Part shown: positions 50,404 through 62,100 of the stretch, piece by piece | Numbering within the stretch: the stretch's first letter is position 1 | How the letters are laid out: each line of letters begins with the position of its first letter | From: Oopsacas minuta | Taxonomy: Eukaryota > Porifera > Hexactinellida > Lyssacinosida > Leucopsacidae | Assembly (NCBI GenBank): GCA_024704765.1 | Contig: JAKMXF010000022.1 | Span: 449,055-513,054 of the forward strand | Direction of reading: 5' to 3' | DNA length: 64,000 bases | The notes under the pieces: model-generated | Told to the model about the DNA's origin: nothing | Database searches by the model: none | Seen by the model: the letters and a program-made list of their open reading frames with translations, nothing else | Made by a program: the position numbers and the translations under genes

Positions 50404-51654
50404 TTATTTCATTTTCGAGAGCTGAGCAATTTTCTTGTTCTTCTTTAATAGGATTTCTAAGAAAAGATCGTACAGTTGATCAGAGCGGTCTTGTGTTTTG
50501 TCTAACCTTAATATCTCCAGTGTATTATTTGCATTGAGTGCTTGTAACATTACCCACATAGCGTTTTCATTAACTGGACAGCCTAGCAAACTTAACAATT
50601 TTAGAGATTTATTGTGTGTGAGAGTTTCAGCAATTTCATGTAAGGCACCAAGCATAATTTGATTGTAATCCAAATAGAGTTTATTTAGTCTTGAATTTGA
50701 TTTGAGAGCTAATGTGATTCGAGCAACAGCATCTTCAGATAAGTTACAATATGAAACATCCAATGCTTGCAATACAGAATTATTTTCAAGTCCTCTACTC
50801 AACATTCGGGCCCCCTCTTCTGATAGCCCGCTATTCCCAGCCAAGTTCAACACTCGTAAAGTAGAATTCTCAGTTAATAATTTGCCCAAGTATGACAAAG
50901 AGGTAGGATGGATCTGACAAGATTTCACACTCAATTGTTTCAAAGTATTATTGTTAATGAATGAATGGAATAGAGCTGACATGCCTAAATGATCTGTTTG
51001 CACATTTGAATCTAGAATCAAGATTGATAAATTGGAAATATTAGTCAAATGATCGCCAAGCAGAATTAAGGATTTTGATCCAATTCTATTTCTTGACAGA
51101 TTGACATATGACAAGTGACATGACTTAGAAAAGCCTCGTACAATCTCTTTAAAGTGTTCATCATCTATATCACACTGTAACAAACTCAATACTTTCACAC
51201 TATTGTAAGCTAAAGAATTAGTTATATGAACAGCTCCTTCACCTCCAATGATATAGTCTATCAAATCGCATTGGATACATTCAATACCAAATTCTACGAG
51301 ATTCTTGTTAGATCTCAGAGCTTTTCCTAAATGTTCAGCTCCTATTTTGCTAACTGCGTTAAATCGAAGAAACAAAGAAGTGACTTTGATAGAGTTTGCG
51401 ATGAAATTTGAGAAATTCTCAATTCCCCTGTCAGTAATTCTACGTATAGTTAAGTCTAGTGTAGTTAAACGCTGCAGCCGTATCAAGCTGTGAGTTAGTG
51501 CATCAACTCCTTCATCTCCTATCAAACATTCTACGTGGAGAATAACTGTATTTTGAGTGAGAAGAGACAAATCATTCTTTCCATTTATCATCCTGGATTG
51601 CATGGAACATTCGGGTAATGATTTCGTAGGATGAATGCTCTGCTTACCTGCCAT
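50404..51654 (-). CDS. Ribonuclease-inhibitor-type LRR protein
   Basis: 416 aa, single exon. Nearly the whole protein is made of leucine-rich repeats of 28-29 residues of the RI type (L-x-x-L-x-L...N-x-I-x-x-x-G...L-x-x-x-L), about a dozen units, as in NLRC proteins, LRRC34 and RNH1. It has no NACHT, signal peptide, membrane span or F-box, so it is likely a soluble cytosolic interaction protein. The product cannot be assigned to a named orthologue by eye. Confidence 0.85.
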   Translation of the reverse strand: MAGKQSIHPTKSLPECSMQSRMINGKNDLSLLTQNTVILHVECLIGDEGVDALTHSLIRLQRLTTLDLTIRRITDRGIENFSNFIANSIKVTSLFLRFNAVSKIGAEHLGKALRSNKNLVEFGIECIQCDLIDYIIGGEGAVHITNSLAYNSVKVLSLLQCDIDDEHFKEIVRGFSKSCHLSYVNLSRNRIGSKSLILLGDHLTNISNLSILILDSNVQTDHLGMSALFHSFINNNTLKQLSVKSCQIHPTSLSYLGKLLTENSTLRVLNLAGNSGLSEEGARMLSRGLENNSVLQALDVSYCNLSEDAVARITLALKSNSRLNKLYLDYNQIMLGALHEIAETLTHNKSLKLLSLLGCPVNENAMWVMLQALNANNTLEILRLDKTQDRSDQLYDLFLEILLKKNKKIAQLSKMK

Positions 51655-52126
51655 CCGTATTTAGGTAAACTGTAGCAATGCAATATAGCAAAATAAAGAT
51701 ATCTTAGATGTATTCACCATTATTATTTGTGAATAGAACAAATACAATCTCGAAATACAGTGAACCCCGTTATTACAAAATCGGATATAGCTTGAAAAGT
51801 AATTGATTGTATTCAGCTTACAAGGAAATAAAACAGGGGCAGTTTAGGGCTACTCTGAAACTCCGCTTAATTGAGACACCTTACCACGAATGACCCATTA
51901 ATTACCTATGTCACTTACACTTAGAGGTTGTACTTTACGTATTAACATGAGTCGTACCTTGTTATGGCATCGATTCAATTATGTTCCCTCATTAAATTAC
52001 TAAGCATATTAGAGTAAAATTTATTAGTTAATAATCGTTGTTACACTAAAGTAATTGTGCTCACCAATATGCACTTAACACAAGTACTAAATTCTATATC
52101 CTGCTAATCCACTCAAAAATGATAGT
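51655..52126. other. Intergenic region
   Basis: 472 bp between two - strand genes. CAGTGAACCCCGTTATTAC near 51760, followed by CGGATATAGC, resembles the pogo/Tigger-like element end at 46345, and CTCCGCTTAATTGAGACACC near 51860 resembles a string near 45980. These are probably fragments of related DNA transposons. No gene is seen. Confidence 0.4.
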
Positions 52127-55100
52127 TCAGGTTTTTCTCTTTCTGTTAGAGATGCTCGGCTGAGACTTAGAGACAGAGTGAAATAGCTTAGTCTTGTTAC
52201 TCCGTAATACACGAGATGGTGAAAATGTTTGTTTAGAATTATTCTTACAGCTAGCACCATCAGAACTTCCGAGATCAATTTCAAACGCAAGAGCTTTCCT
52301 CTTTGCAGGATTTTTTTGCGATATTATGTAAGGTACTTGGGATAGCTTTGGGGCCTGGTACTTAGGCTCCACATTAGGGCTCTCTGATTGCAAATAACGC
52401 TCTGACAGAGAATTCATTTGGAACTCGATAGGGTACGAGGATTTGAGATGAGGCAGGTTCTGTGCATTTCTACATTTTAATTCTTGTGTACGGTTGACTG
52501 AGTCTTTATTCGATTCACAAGCTTCTCCTACAGACTGTATTGATGAAGATGATTCCTGAGACTCTATCGAAGCAGAATTCATAGGCGCATGATACCTTGA
52601 ATGACTAGGTATCTTTGATGATATACTGTCTACAGACTTCCCCCATTTAGATCTTTGTGAAGTAGTAGGAGCGTAGTATTCTGGTTCAATAGGAGCTTGT
52701 ATATCTGTTATAGAAGTGGATTGTTGAATTGGACGGTTAATTATGTCTGTATTAGTTCTATTGCTATGATGTTGGTTTCTTTTAGGCTCAGTGCTAGACT
52801 TCTTTGATTCTGTCAACTGAGTATTAGCAAACTGTAGCTGTACATTGAGTGATCTGACCTGTGAATGAAGAGTGTTACGTTCACTTTCTATGTCATCCAG
52901 TCTCTCTTCTAGAATTATAACTGTGTTAGTTTTCTCATCCAATTCTTCTCTAACTCTGCAGCTGTTATCCACCTGCATAAATTCATATTCTTTAACCATA
53001 GAAGATAACTTCTGTTTCTCTTGCTCTAGTTTTTGGTTACAGCGAGCTAAATCCATTGCATCACCTCGTAATGAAGTAATCGTAGATTGCATATCAACAA
53101 CTCGCGCTTTTGATTGCATTAAAACCTGTTCAAGTCTTGATTCAAGGTCTTTTTTGCGTTTCTCGTAATCTAAACATTCTTGTGACAACTCTTCAGCTTT
53201 CCTCTCAAATCGCTTGTTTGATATCTCTAATTGGCCTTGTGCTGAAGCGAACTCTAATTTGATTTCATGTATTTCTTTCTGTAACTCGCTATTTCGATTT
53301 GTAATAGTTTGCAGAGCTTCCTTGAGTTCTTGTTCTCGCTTGTTTGTTGTCACATTCAGAGAAGAGATTGTTTCTTCTTTCGAAATTCGTTCAGACACAG
53401 CTGCAGACAGTTTAAGCTCCAAAGACTTGCTCTCGCTCTGCAAATCACAATTCTTCTCTTGTAAAGATGCTAATTTAGAGTTGAGTCGAGTTACCTCCTC
53501 AGTTCTTTGAGAAATAACTGAATTGAGTTCAGTTGATGCTCTCATCTCTCTCTCTTGAAGCAAGTTGGTATTAGCTCGTAACTCAACCAGTTCTTTATCC
53601 ATACTGTCATTATCCACCAGTAGTTTCTCTTTGAGACAGAATAGCTCATTATAAGTTCCCTGAATAGAGAGTACAGTAGTGTCTAGTTCTGTGACCCGAC
53701 GTCTCAACATTTCCATCTCACGTCCTGTCTGGTCTAGTTGTAGCTCTAAGCGTTGGTTCTCTGTTGATAAGGTTGTATGAGTAGATATTTCAGAATGTAG
53801 CTCAAGTTTTAGAGAGGAGATTTCTTTCTTAAGAGACGCAACTATGTCTTTGGATTCTTCTAATTGAATTCTGTATTTGTCTAACTCGTTAACTTTACCT
53901 TCAAGTCTTAAAGAATCTGCTTTCATATCAGAATATCGCTTACAAAGATCTTCTCTGTTATCTCGCATCTTCTCAAACTCTGACGTCATCATCTTTAACT
54001 CAATTTCTAATTGATCTCTCTCACTGGCTTTAGGAAGAACCTTTCTCAATTCAAATACCTCTTCTTCAAGTAATTTGATTTTGAAGAGTAGTGCAATTTC
54101 GTCATTACGTTCTGAAATTTTCTCTCTCTCTTCTTTCTCAACTTCTTCCACCTTTGATTTCTTTAGAGCAGAGATATCTCCCTCAAGCTGAACTAATCTC
54201 TCTCTGACTAATTCCAATTCTTCCTGTAAAACCTGTTTTTCTTGTCCAAGTAATTGTATAGAAGCTTGGTATTCCATGTTAGTTCTTTCTAGAATAGTTT
54301 TCTCTGATTCAAGCTGGAAGATTTTATCTTTCTCAGAAGTTAATTCGAGTTGTAACTTTTCAACATTCATTATTAATGTTTGGTTTCCCTTAGCAGTGCT
54401 AGCTAGCTCATCGGCCATGTCTTGGAGAATCTCGCATTTATCTTTGTAACCAATGAGGGCGGTAACATCCTTCTTGAGTGATTGATTTTCCTTTCTAAAG
54501 ATTGAACCTGATCGCATAATGAAACTCTCTCATTGAGTAGGTCATCACATTGATCATATTTCTCACTCATTTCTTTACAAGTTAATTCAGACTCAGTTAA
54601 CTGTTCGATTTTTTCAATCAATTCGGTCTCTTTCTCTTGACAGAAATTTCTGAGTATGTGTAACTCTTCTTGTTGCTGATTGATTTTGTGTTGTAACTGA
54701 TGCAGTTGATTGATTTTAGCGGGTGTTGGACGAGTGAAGTCAGGACGCTTTAGAGAGTGTTTTATCTCCGGTCGGTTTATCCATTTCAAGGCTGCTGGAG
54801 AGTCAAATCCATAATATCTGCTCGTTACACCGAATAAACTTTCCTGTTTCTGATAATCTTCGTTTGCAGGGGATTCGTATAGAGGGGAAACTTTTTGTAA
54901 GACAGGAGTTTCCAGTGTGAGTAGGTTAGGAGATGCTTGAAGTGGTGGGGTTACCGTGTTTGTGATATCAGGTGATTCTGTTATCATAAATTTATCTATT
55001 TCTTCAACCTTTTGGTCTGTTTCAGGTGTCTCTTCAGTCTCTAGGTCTAGATTTGTGACTAAGTCATGAATAGCTTCTATCTGTTTTCTGCCAAGTGTTT

Positions 55101-55569
55101 GGAACATGTCTTCAATTAAATTTCCAAGACAAACCTGGACCTCAATATCTAAATTCAGGATTCCCTGAATTATAAGTTCATTCGGTTTCTGCTGTACAGC
55201 GTATGCCAAGAAAATGAGTAACAATTTGATTAATTCATGCTCATTCCCAGATATCAGGTCTGGGAGAGAAATAGCTTGTTCTAGTGGGATTTGGAAAAAT
55301 TCAGAAAACATAGCAAGTATTTTGCTGAAAGTATACTCATGAGATTTCACATTTTGAATATCTGAATCTTCCTGAAATAGAGTACAAGGTAGAGCAGTCT
55401 TATCAGGCGTAGCAAATATTATGCAATCAATTAGTAGTGTGGAATCTGAGAGATCAGTGATAGAAGAGAGCTCAGATTTTATGCTTTCAAAGGAATTGAT
55501 CCAACTCAAAATGCTTCTGTACCATTTCAGGGATTGGAGAGGATTGGGGTCTGCAATAGAATCTGACAT
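52127..55569 (-). CDS. CCDC88: HOOK/CCDC88 (girdin)-like coiled-coil protein, with frameshift
   Basis: Cytoskeletal linker of the HOOK/girdin superfamily. The N-terminal HOOK domain (about residues 1-170) shows the CCDC88-type segment LLIFLAYAVQQKPNELI, expected to bind dynein light intermediate chain. A linker follows, then coiled coil from about residue 270 to 870 and a Ser/Pro-rich basic C-terminus ending RKRKT. I see no clear Galpha-binding (GBA) motif. The gene is intron-free but split: the frame from 55569 runs to 54403, and the rest (to 52127) is read one frame away. The coiled-coil pattern switches frame near 54487-54490, where a run of four T (A on the coding strand) is one base short. 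No plausible intron spans the switch. Joined length would be about 1,180 aa. Either a sequence error, a real mutation, or less likely ribosomal frameshifting. Confidence 0.85.
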
Positions 55570-56130
55570 TACACAATTACTACAAAATCAATGAATTAGA
55601 AATTGTAAGGGAGGTCGAAATTTTAAAGTTAACACTTCAAAGAATTTGTGAATTGTGGTACAATAATATAGTTTCATTCAAAAAATTATTGGATAAGGAA
55701 TTAGCAATATTACATCTAAACTCAGTGGGTCACATGATCACAGTTCTCAAAGCAACCCAAACTACTACCGCTAGGATAGAACTCTGGACAAATCCAAGAA
55801 AAATCCGGATAATTTACGGATATGATACATAGGTGGGTACAGTGGGAGGGCAAATGGTTAGGCTAGTCAGGTGTAAGCCATGGCTCAGCCTGACGCTAAT
55901 TAAAACTTTCTGCCGTCGGGATCACCGCGCAGCAGCCCGCATGACAGTATGTATAGAACTGAAAAGAAATATACTTCATTCAACTTAGGAAATAACCAAT
56001 TTTACGTAAATTAGTTGATATAATAGAATTCAAGTTTAAATAATACTAAGAAATATAAAAATAAATAGTGATTGTTTGTTTCGTGCAAATACTCGTAACT
56101 AAAATAAGAAAAGGTCAGAATAGAGTTCGT
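55570..56130. other. Intergenic region with GC-rich hairpin
   Basis: 561 bp between two - strand genes. The part 55845-55945 is richer in GC than its surroundings. A stem formed by GTCAGG (55866-55871) and CCTGAC (55889-55894) encloses AGCC/GGCT (55876-55879 and 55882-55885). It could be a SINE or tRNA-derived fragment; I could not build a cloverleaf. Confidence 0.4.
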
Positions 56131-59100
56131 CTAATCAAGAGCATCTAATTCTTGCTTGGTAGCTAACTTAGTAGCTAGTAGCAGTAGTATTTGCTCCATT
56201 TTTTGGGTACGCTCCTGGAGATCATCACATTGGTCCTTGACACCATTCAGTTGTTCCTTTATCTGATAGGTCTCCTCAGCTAATTCGTCCAGCTGTGATG
56301 GTTCTTGAATCAGAGCAGAGCGAATCTTCTCACAAGTCAATTTATTCTCGAATAGGAATGGAAAAACCTTAAATTTTATGAGATCCACATAATCAAGATT
56401 GTTCGGTTTCAAATACTGTGTAGTTATCATGAATAGTTTCCTAATGCCGTAAGGTAATTTAGCCTCCGTGTTTAACACCAATACTACCTGCATTTCAAAT
56501 CGTTTCAGTTCTGCGTTTTCTTGCACCCCCTTGATATCATCTACCGCCAAACCAACAAGTAGATTCATTAACAGGATCGGCATCATAACGATGAATATTA
56601 CCCACATTATGATAGCAGAAACGTAATAGAATAGAGGTTGACTGGGATCCTCGAATATACTGTCATACTCAAACTCACCAGTCGTCATTGTTAACGTTTT
56701 AAGCAGTGCCTTGAGTGGATTACTAAACGCATAGCAACCTCTGTTTTCCTGAAGCAAGGACATGTAAAATGCCATTCCGAAAGCTACGAGAAAGAACAAG
56801 GCCATCACTACGATCTTCAGGAAAGTGAATAGAATATCTACATACATGAGAATGTAGATTCCGATCAGAGGAAATCTCTTCATTGAAACGAAGAAATTTA
56901 TCCAAGTCAGGAATACAGCAAATATCCCACACTGCCATGGCCAGTCATAAGGTAGTGATGCGCAATAGAAAGCGTATATCGGATCTACCATGAAGAGGAG
57001 GATCAAAATATGACCAGCCATTTCAAGAACATTCTCAAAGGAAGTTATATAAGAAATCGGGTTGAGTATAAATTGGATTACTTCTATAATAATTCGCATA
57101 ATAGCTAGAATTGATATTATCGTGACGATAGCAATCGTTTGACCAGCATGGATGGTAATTCCAGTGAACCAGCTACCAGTAAATCCATACATATTGCAAG
57201 TAGTACTGTCATTAGACACGCTACACGGAAATGGAGAAATGAACCTTCTATCCCTGGGATTAGGATAGAACCATACAAACATAGTAAGACCTATCACCAA
57301 CAGAAGATACAGGAATAAATTAGGATAGTATAGGAAGCGGCCTACTCTATTCCATTTAGAGTTTAGTATGCTAGTCACGATAGGATGGTTAATCAGCTTC
57401 GTATGTCCAGATTGGGCGACAAGATAAAGAGGGTGATTGTCAATGTTTAGGAGAGAAGGACGGAAGTTAAGATGCCATGGCATTTCTACGTCTTTCACTA
57501 CCTCAATGTGTCGCTTAGTCTCTCCTCCGTGTTCCTGTCTGTGTATAACATTCTTTTGATAAGCCTCCATATCATCTAGGAATCTGAGATCGAATTTAAC
57601 TTCATACTGAGAATCTCTGTAGTCAACATTCTCTCTAGTACTGTTATCGGTGGTCCATCTGTTGAATAAGGTTAGAGTTAAATCAGGCATCTTCTTGATC
57701 ATCTTACGGAGTGGAGAATTACCATCTTCTCCGTAATTCATGAGACAGGATTCAAACTTAGGATGATTTAAGAACAATTCCACACAATCCTTTTCATCTG
57801 CTTCTATTGCCATATCCAGCGGAGTCTCCCCTTTATGATTAGTAACAGTGATGCTAGCATCGTTTTCCAATAAAATCTTAACACATTCATATCTGCCTTT
57901 CTCACAAGCTAGATGTAGAGGAGCTGCTCCGTGCGTTTTCGTGTCTAAACAGTCAATAGAAGCATCTTCTTCAACTAACAACCTCACAATAACATCGTGT
58001 CCGTTATTAGCAGCTAGATGAAGTGGAGTTAATTTGAGTCCATTTATAGCTGAGACATTAGCTCCGTTGCTAAGCAAAAGTTGTGCGGAATGCAAGTGTC
58101 CTCCCTCAGCAGCTAGATGTAACGGTTGGTTAGAATTCTCATCTTCATCAGCTACCAGATCAGAAATTAATCCGGGTCTTGACTTAGCAATAACTTCTAT
58201 TACTTTAGCTTTTCCTGATTTAGCTGCTTCATGTAATGGAGTTGCTTCGTCTTCATTTCGTTCTACTACATGTGCTCCATTTTTCAACAATATCTATCAC
58301 AATAAATAATACAGATAAAATTCAATAATGAAGGATATACGTATTTTGGTGTAACATATACAAACGGGATGCCAAGAGGCCAAAAATATCCCAATTTCTG
58401 CCAAATTCCCCGTTTGTGGAAGTTCATTTGTATGGGACTAGGAATTCGCTCTATTTATTTTCACTCCCTTTACCAGAAGTTCCCCGTTTGTGGAGTTTCA
58501 CTTTAGTATGTTATTTACCTGTACAATCTTGTGGAAGCCTTTCTCTGCAGCTACGTGTAAAACTGTATTGTCTCTATTTCCGTGTTCATTGATACTCTTC
58601 TGTATCCTTTTATCCTGTAGCAGAGCCTCGAGTAGCTCCAGATGTCCTTCTTCCACTGAATAGAACAGAGCAGATTTACCGTTACGGTCTAACAAGAGAG
58701 GATTACAAATCCTGTCTTTCAGTAGCCTAACACATACCTTAGTATACCCCCAGATAGCTCCTATAATGAATGGAGTGTTACTAGCATTGTTGGTACGATT
58801 AACAGAGGCCCCTCGTTTGATGAGGAATGATATCATATCAACTCTGTTATTTCTAGCTGCGTAATGCAACGGAGTAGCACTCTCATTGTCTATACAGTTG
58901 ACCTTAACATTTACATTCTCTAGTAGCATAGTAGCTATTTCTATGTGTCCCAGCTGTGCAGCTAAGTGGAGAGGAGAGGCTCCACTCGTGTTCCTCTCCA
59001 TGCCAGTAAATTTCTGAGTTATACACATCCTAACTGCTTCCTGAGATCCAGACATTACAGCACAATGCAACACACTGTTATCATCAACATCTCGTTTGCT

Positions 59101-62100
59101 TAATATGTTCAATCCTTCTTTACGGAAGTTTATATGTAGGAATAATTGCCCGAGAACATTTACATGACCTTCTGTAGCGCACAGATGGAAGGCAGTTTCA
59201 TCCTCAAAGTCACTGGCAAATACATTTCCTGGTATCTTAAGAATAAGTTCTATTATCTCCTTAAACCCGTAATAAGCTGCAATGTGTAGACAGTTCTGAC
59301 TCTGCTCGTCTTCTTTCCATGGGTCAGCTCCAAACTCTAACAGAGTCCTAACTCCCTCCACATTTCCTCTCAAGCAAGCGTAGTGCATTGGTGTCATGCC
59401 ATACTTATCTTTTTTGTCCTTCATCGCGTCATTAATAAGCAGGAGCCTTAGACAAGAGAGGACACTACTTTCTCCTCCAGCTTCACCTTGCTCGTAGTCT
59501 TCATCCGGTTTTATCACGTTCTTAGCAGCAAAATGTAGAGGTGTCTGATCCTCATCCGTCTGAGGGTCCAAATTCAGCTAAAGAATAGACAAACATAAAT
59601 AATTGTAACTCACTGGTATATTGTCTAATTATTTTCAATATATCTAGTCTATACGCAAGGAAATTACAGTATTTATGCATACATTCGTATGTTATATTTA
59701 AGAGGGACAAATATTAATATACAGTTATACACGTAGAAATGAGCTATACACTAATAGAGCCCAGTTCATATATATTTTTATGGAATTACTCTAGGGGTCC
59801 GGTCCGAATAAACCGGGGGGTTGGTCCTTAGAGTAGAGTCTATCTATCCAAGATCCTGTAACCCGGATCAGGGACTATTTGTCTACGAACAGCAAAGTTG
59901 GATACTTTTTTAGTAGCAAGAATATAGCTCAAAAGTGTTATTAATAGTACGTATTATTGAAAATATACTACATAAATACAATAATGTAATTAATATATAA
60001 ACATTAAGAACTCAGTAAATTACAATTACATAATAAAGTTGACATAATCATACAAAATACATTATTTTATATTAAACTTTGCTATGTAAATAATATCATA
60101 TTTATAATTGTTAACTAAGTGAATTGTAGAAAACTCGAAGCGATATAGACAAAAACTCTGTAGAGATAGTATACAAGTTTAAATCGGAGATACTTGTGGA
60201 TTATCGTCATCAAAAGGATCGCTAGCATCTATCTCTATATCTGGAAGAGAAGTTGACTCTGTAGAGCTGACACGCCATGAACTGAGACGTTGAAGAATTG
60301 ACTCAAAATTTATCCTCTTACCAGGATCCATATCCCAACATTCTAGCATGAGAGAGTAAATTAATTGAGGACAATTATCTGGCTTTGAGAGGATCTCTCC
60401 TCCTTTCACCTTTTCGATAACTTGCTCATTTGTGAATCCGTACCAGGGTTGCATCGCGAAAGAGAACACCTCCCACATTAGTACACCGAACGACCAAATG
60501 TCTGTTTGAATGGTAGCCTTACCGTACATGATTGCTTCAGGTGCCATCCATTTTATCGGGAGAAGTGCTTCTTTCCCAATTCTATAATAATCCGATTTAT
60601 AAACATCTTTACTCATTCCAAAGTCTCCAATCTTGACAACCAGATTCTTCCCAACTAAACAATTCCTCGTAGCTAGGTCACGGTGTACAAAACTTCTCAT
60701 AGCCAAATAGTGCATTCCTGAAGCTATCTGATTTGAAATGTTAACCAAGTCACTAGCGGATAGGACAGGGGGGTCATCAGAAAGTTCACTCTCCGTCCGT
60801 GATCTAGCTGGACAGGGAATGTTATTGAAACGCTTGATATAGCTACTAGCACATCCCCTTAGATAATTGTTGAGATCTCCTTTCTCCATGTATTCGAACA
60901 AGAGACAGAGAGGAGCTGATTTGTCTTTGAAAGAAACTCCTAAAAGTTGTAAAATATTTGGATGATCAAATCGGAGCATGATATCTGCTTCGCGTTCAAA
61001 GTCCATTCTATTCTTCATTGTAGCTCCATCATGTAGAGTCTTAACCGCGATTAATGTAACTTTCTCTCCAGGAATTATAGATTTAGCTTCTGCAAGGTCA
61101 ACAGAGCCAAATTGTCCTTGTCCTAGTTTCCGTAGAAATCGAACAGCTGATCGAGGAAACTCTTTCCTATCAGTCATAGTAGTTTTGGTATTGAAAGGAA
61201 GATAGAATTGATTTTCAGCTACTTTGCTCTCTGTGAACTTTGAACTGCAGAATTGTGGTTTGTTGACCTGTCTATAGTACATAACACATAGTACTATTAT
61301 ACCAATGACGATTACCACAATCACAACGAATATGATTATAATCCCAATTATCAGAGGAAGTGTACTTGATTCTGTAGGCTGAGGCCCTTCAGTCACGCCC
61401 TCAGATGTTGTTATAAGGTCAAGAGACAAGATTGCTTTGATTCCCAGGGGCACACAGGTTTCAGGAGATGATGTGATATCATTGCACTCATGGACCCAAG
61501 GGAATCCTCTGTAGAGATCACTTACACTGAACATATTCCAGGCCTCCTTACAGTTACTGTACCAAAAATCTAGACAGTCTGCTTTACAGTAGTCATCGAA
61601 GGGAGAAACTATTCTTATCGGGTCATCAGTCGGAGTACATCGACGGAACAAGTTATTGCACAGATACGTCATGCCTGCTCTGTAGCAAGGATCAAATTCG
61701 TTTGATGAAGTGAGGGAAAGGAGCAGGTTTTTGAGGGCGTAGGCCTGATCATCTAATTCAGCGCTTTGTGAGTAGTAGCTAGGAGTGTTGTTGAGAAATG
61801 GTGAGCACTCATTCATGGTAACGATAGCACAGCTAGAAACGGGTTCCACGGTTATAACTGGATTGACATTTAGTTTAATTCCCTTCCTATCAGATGTTAT
61901 TGTGCCATTAGGACGGTTATAAGATCTACAGAAGTACAGACCCTCATCACTAGTAGATACAGTATCAAATATTAGAGTATTGCCATCATGTATATTAACA
62001 GCATCTTCAAAGTTTCCTGATATAGTCAATGCCTTAAACCATTCAAACTCTGGATCTGGATAACCATATGCATTGCAATTGAGAACGATACTCTCTCCCT

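Noticed and set aside
54403-54517. Programmed -1 ribosomal frameshift in the coiled-coil gene
   Set aside because: No slippery heptamer or clear downstream structure is visible; a single-base indel in an A run is simpler.
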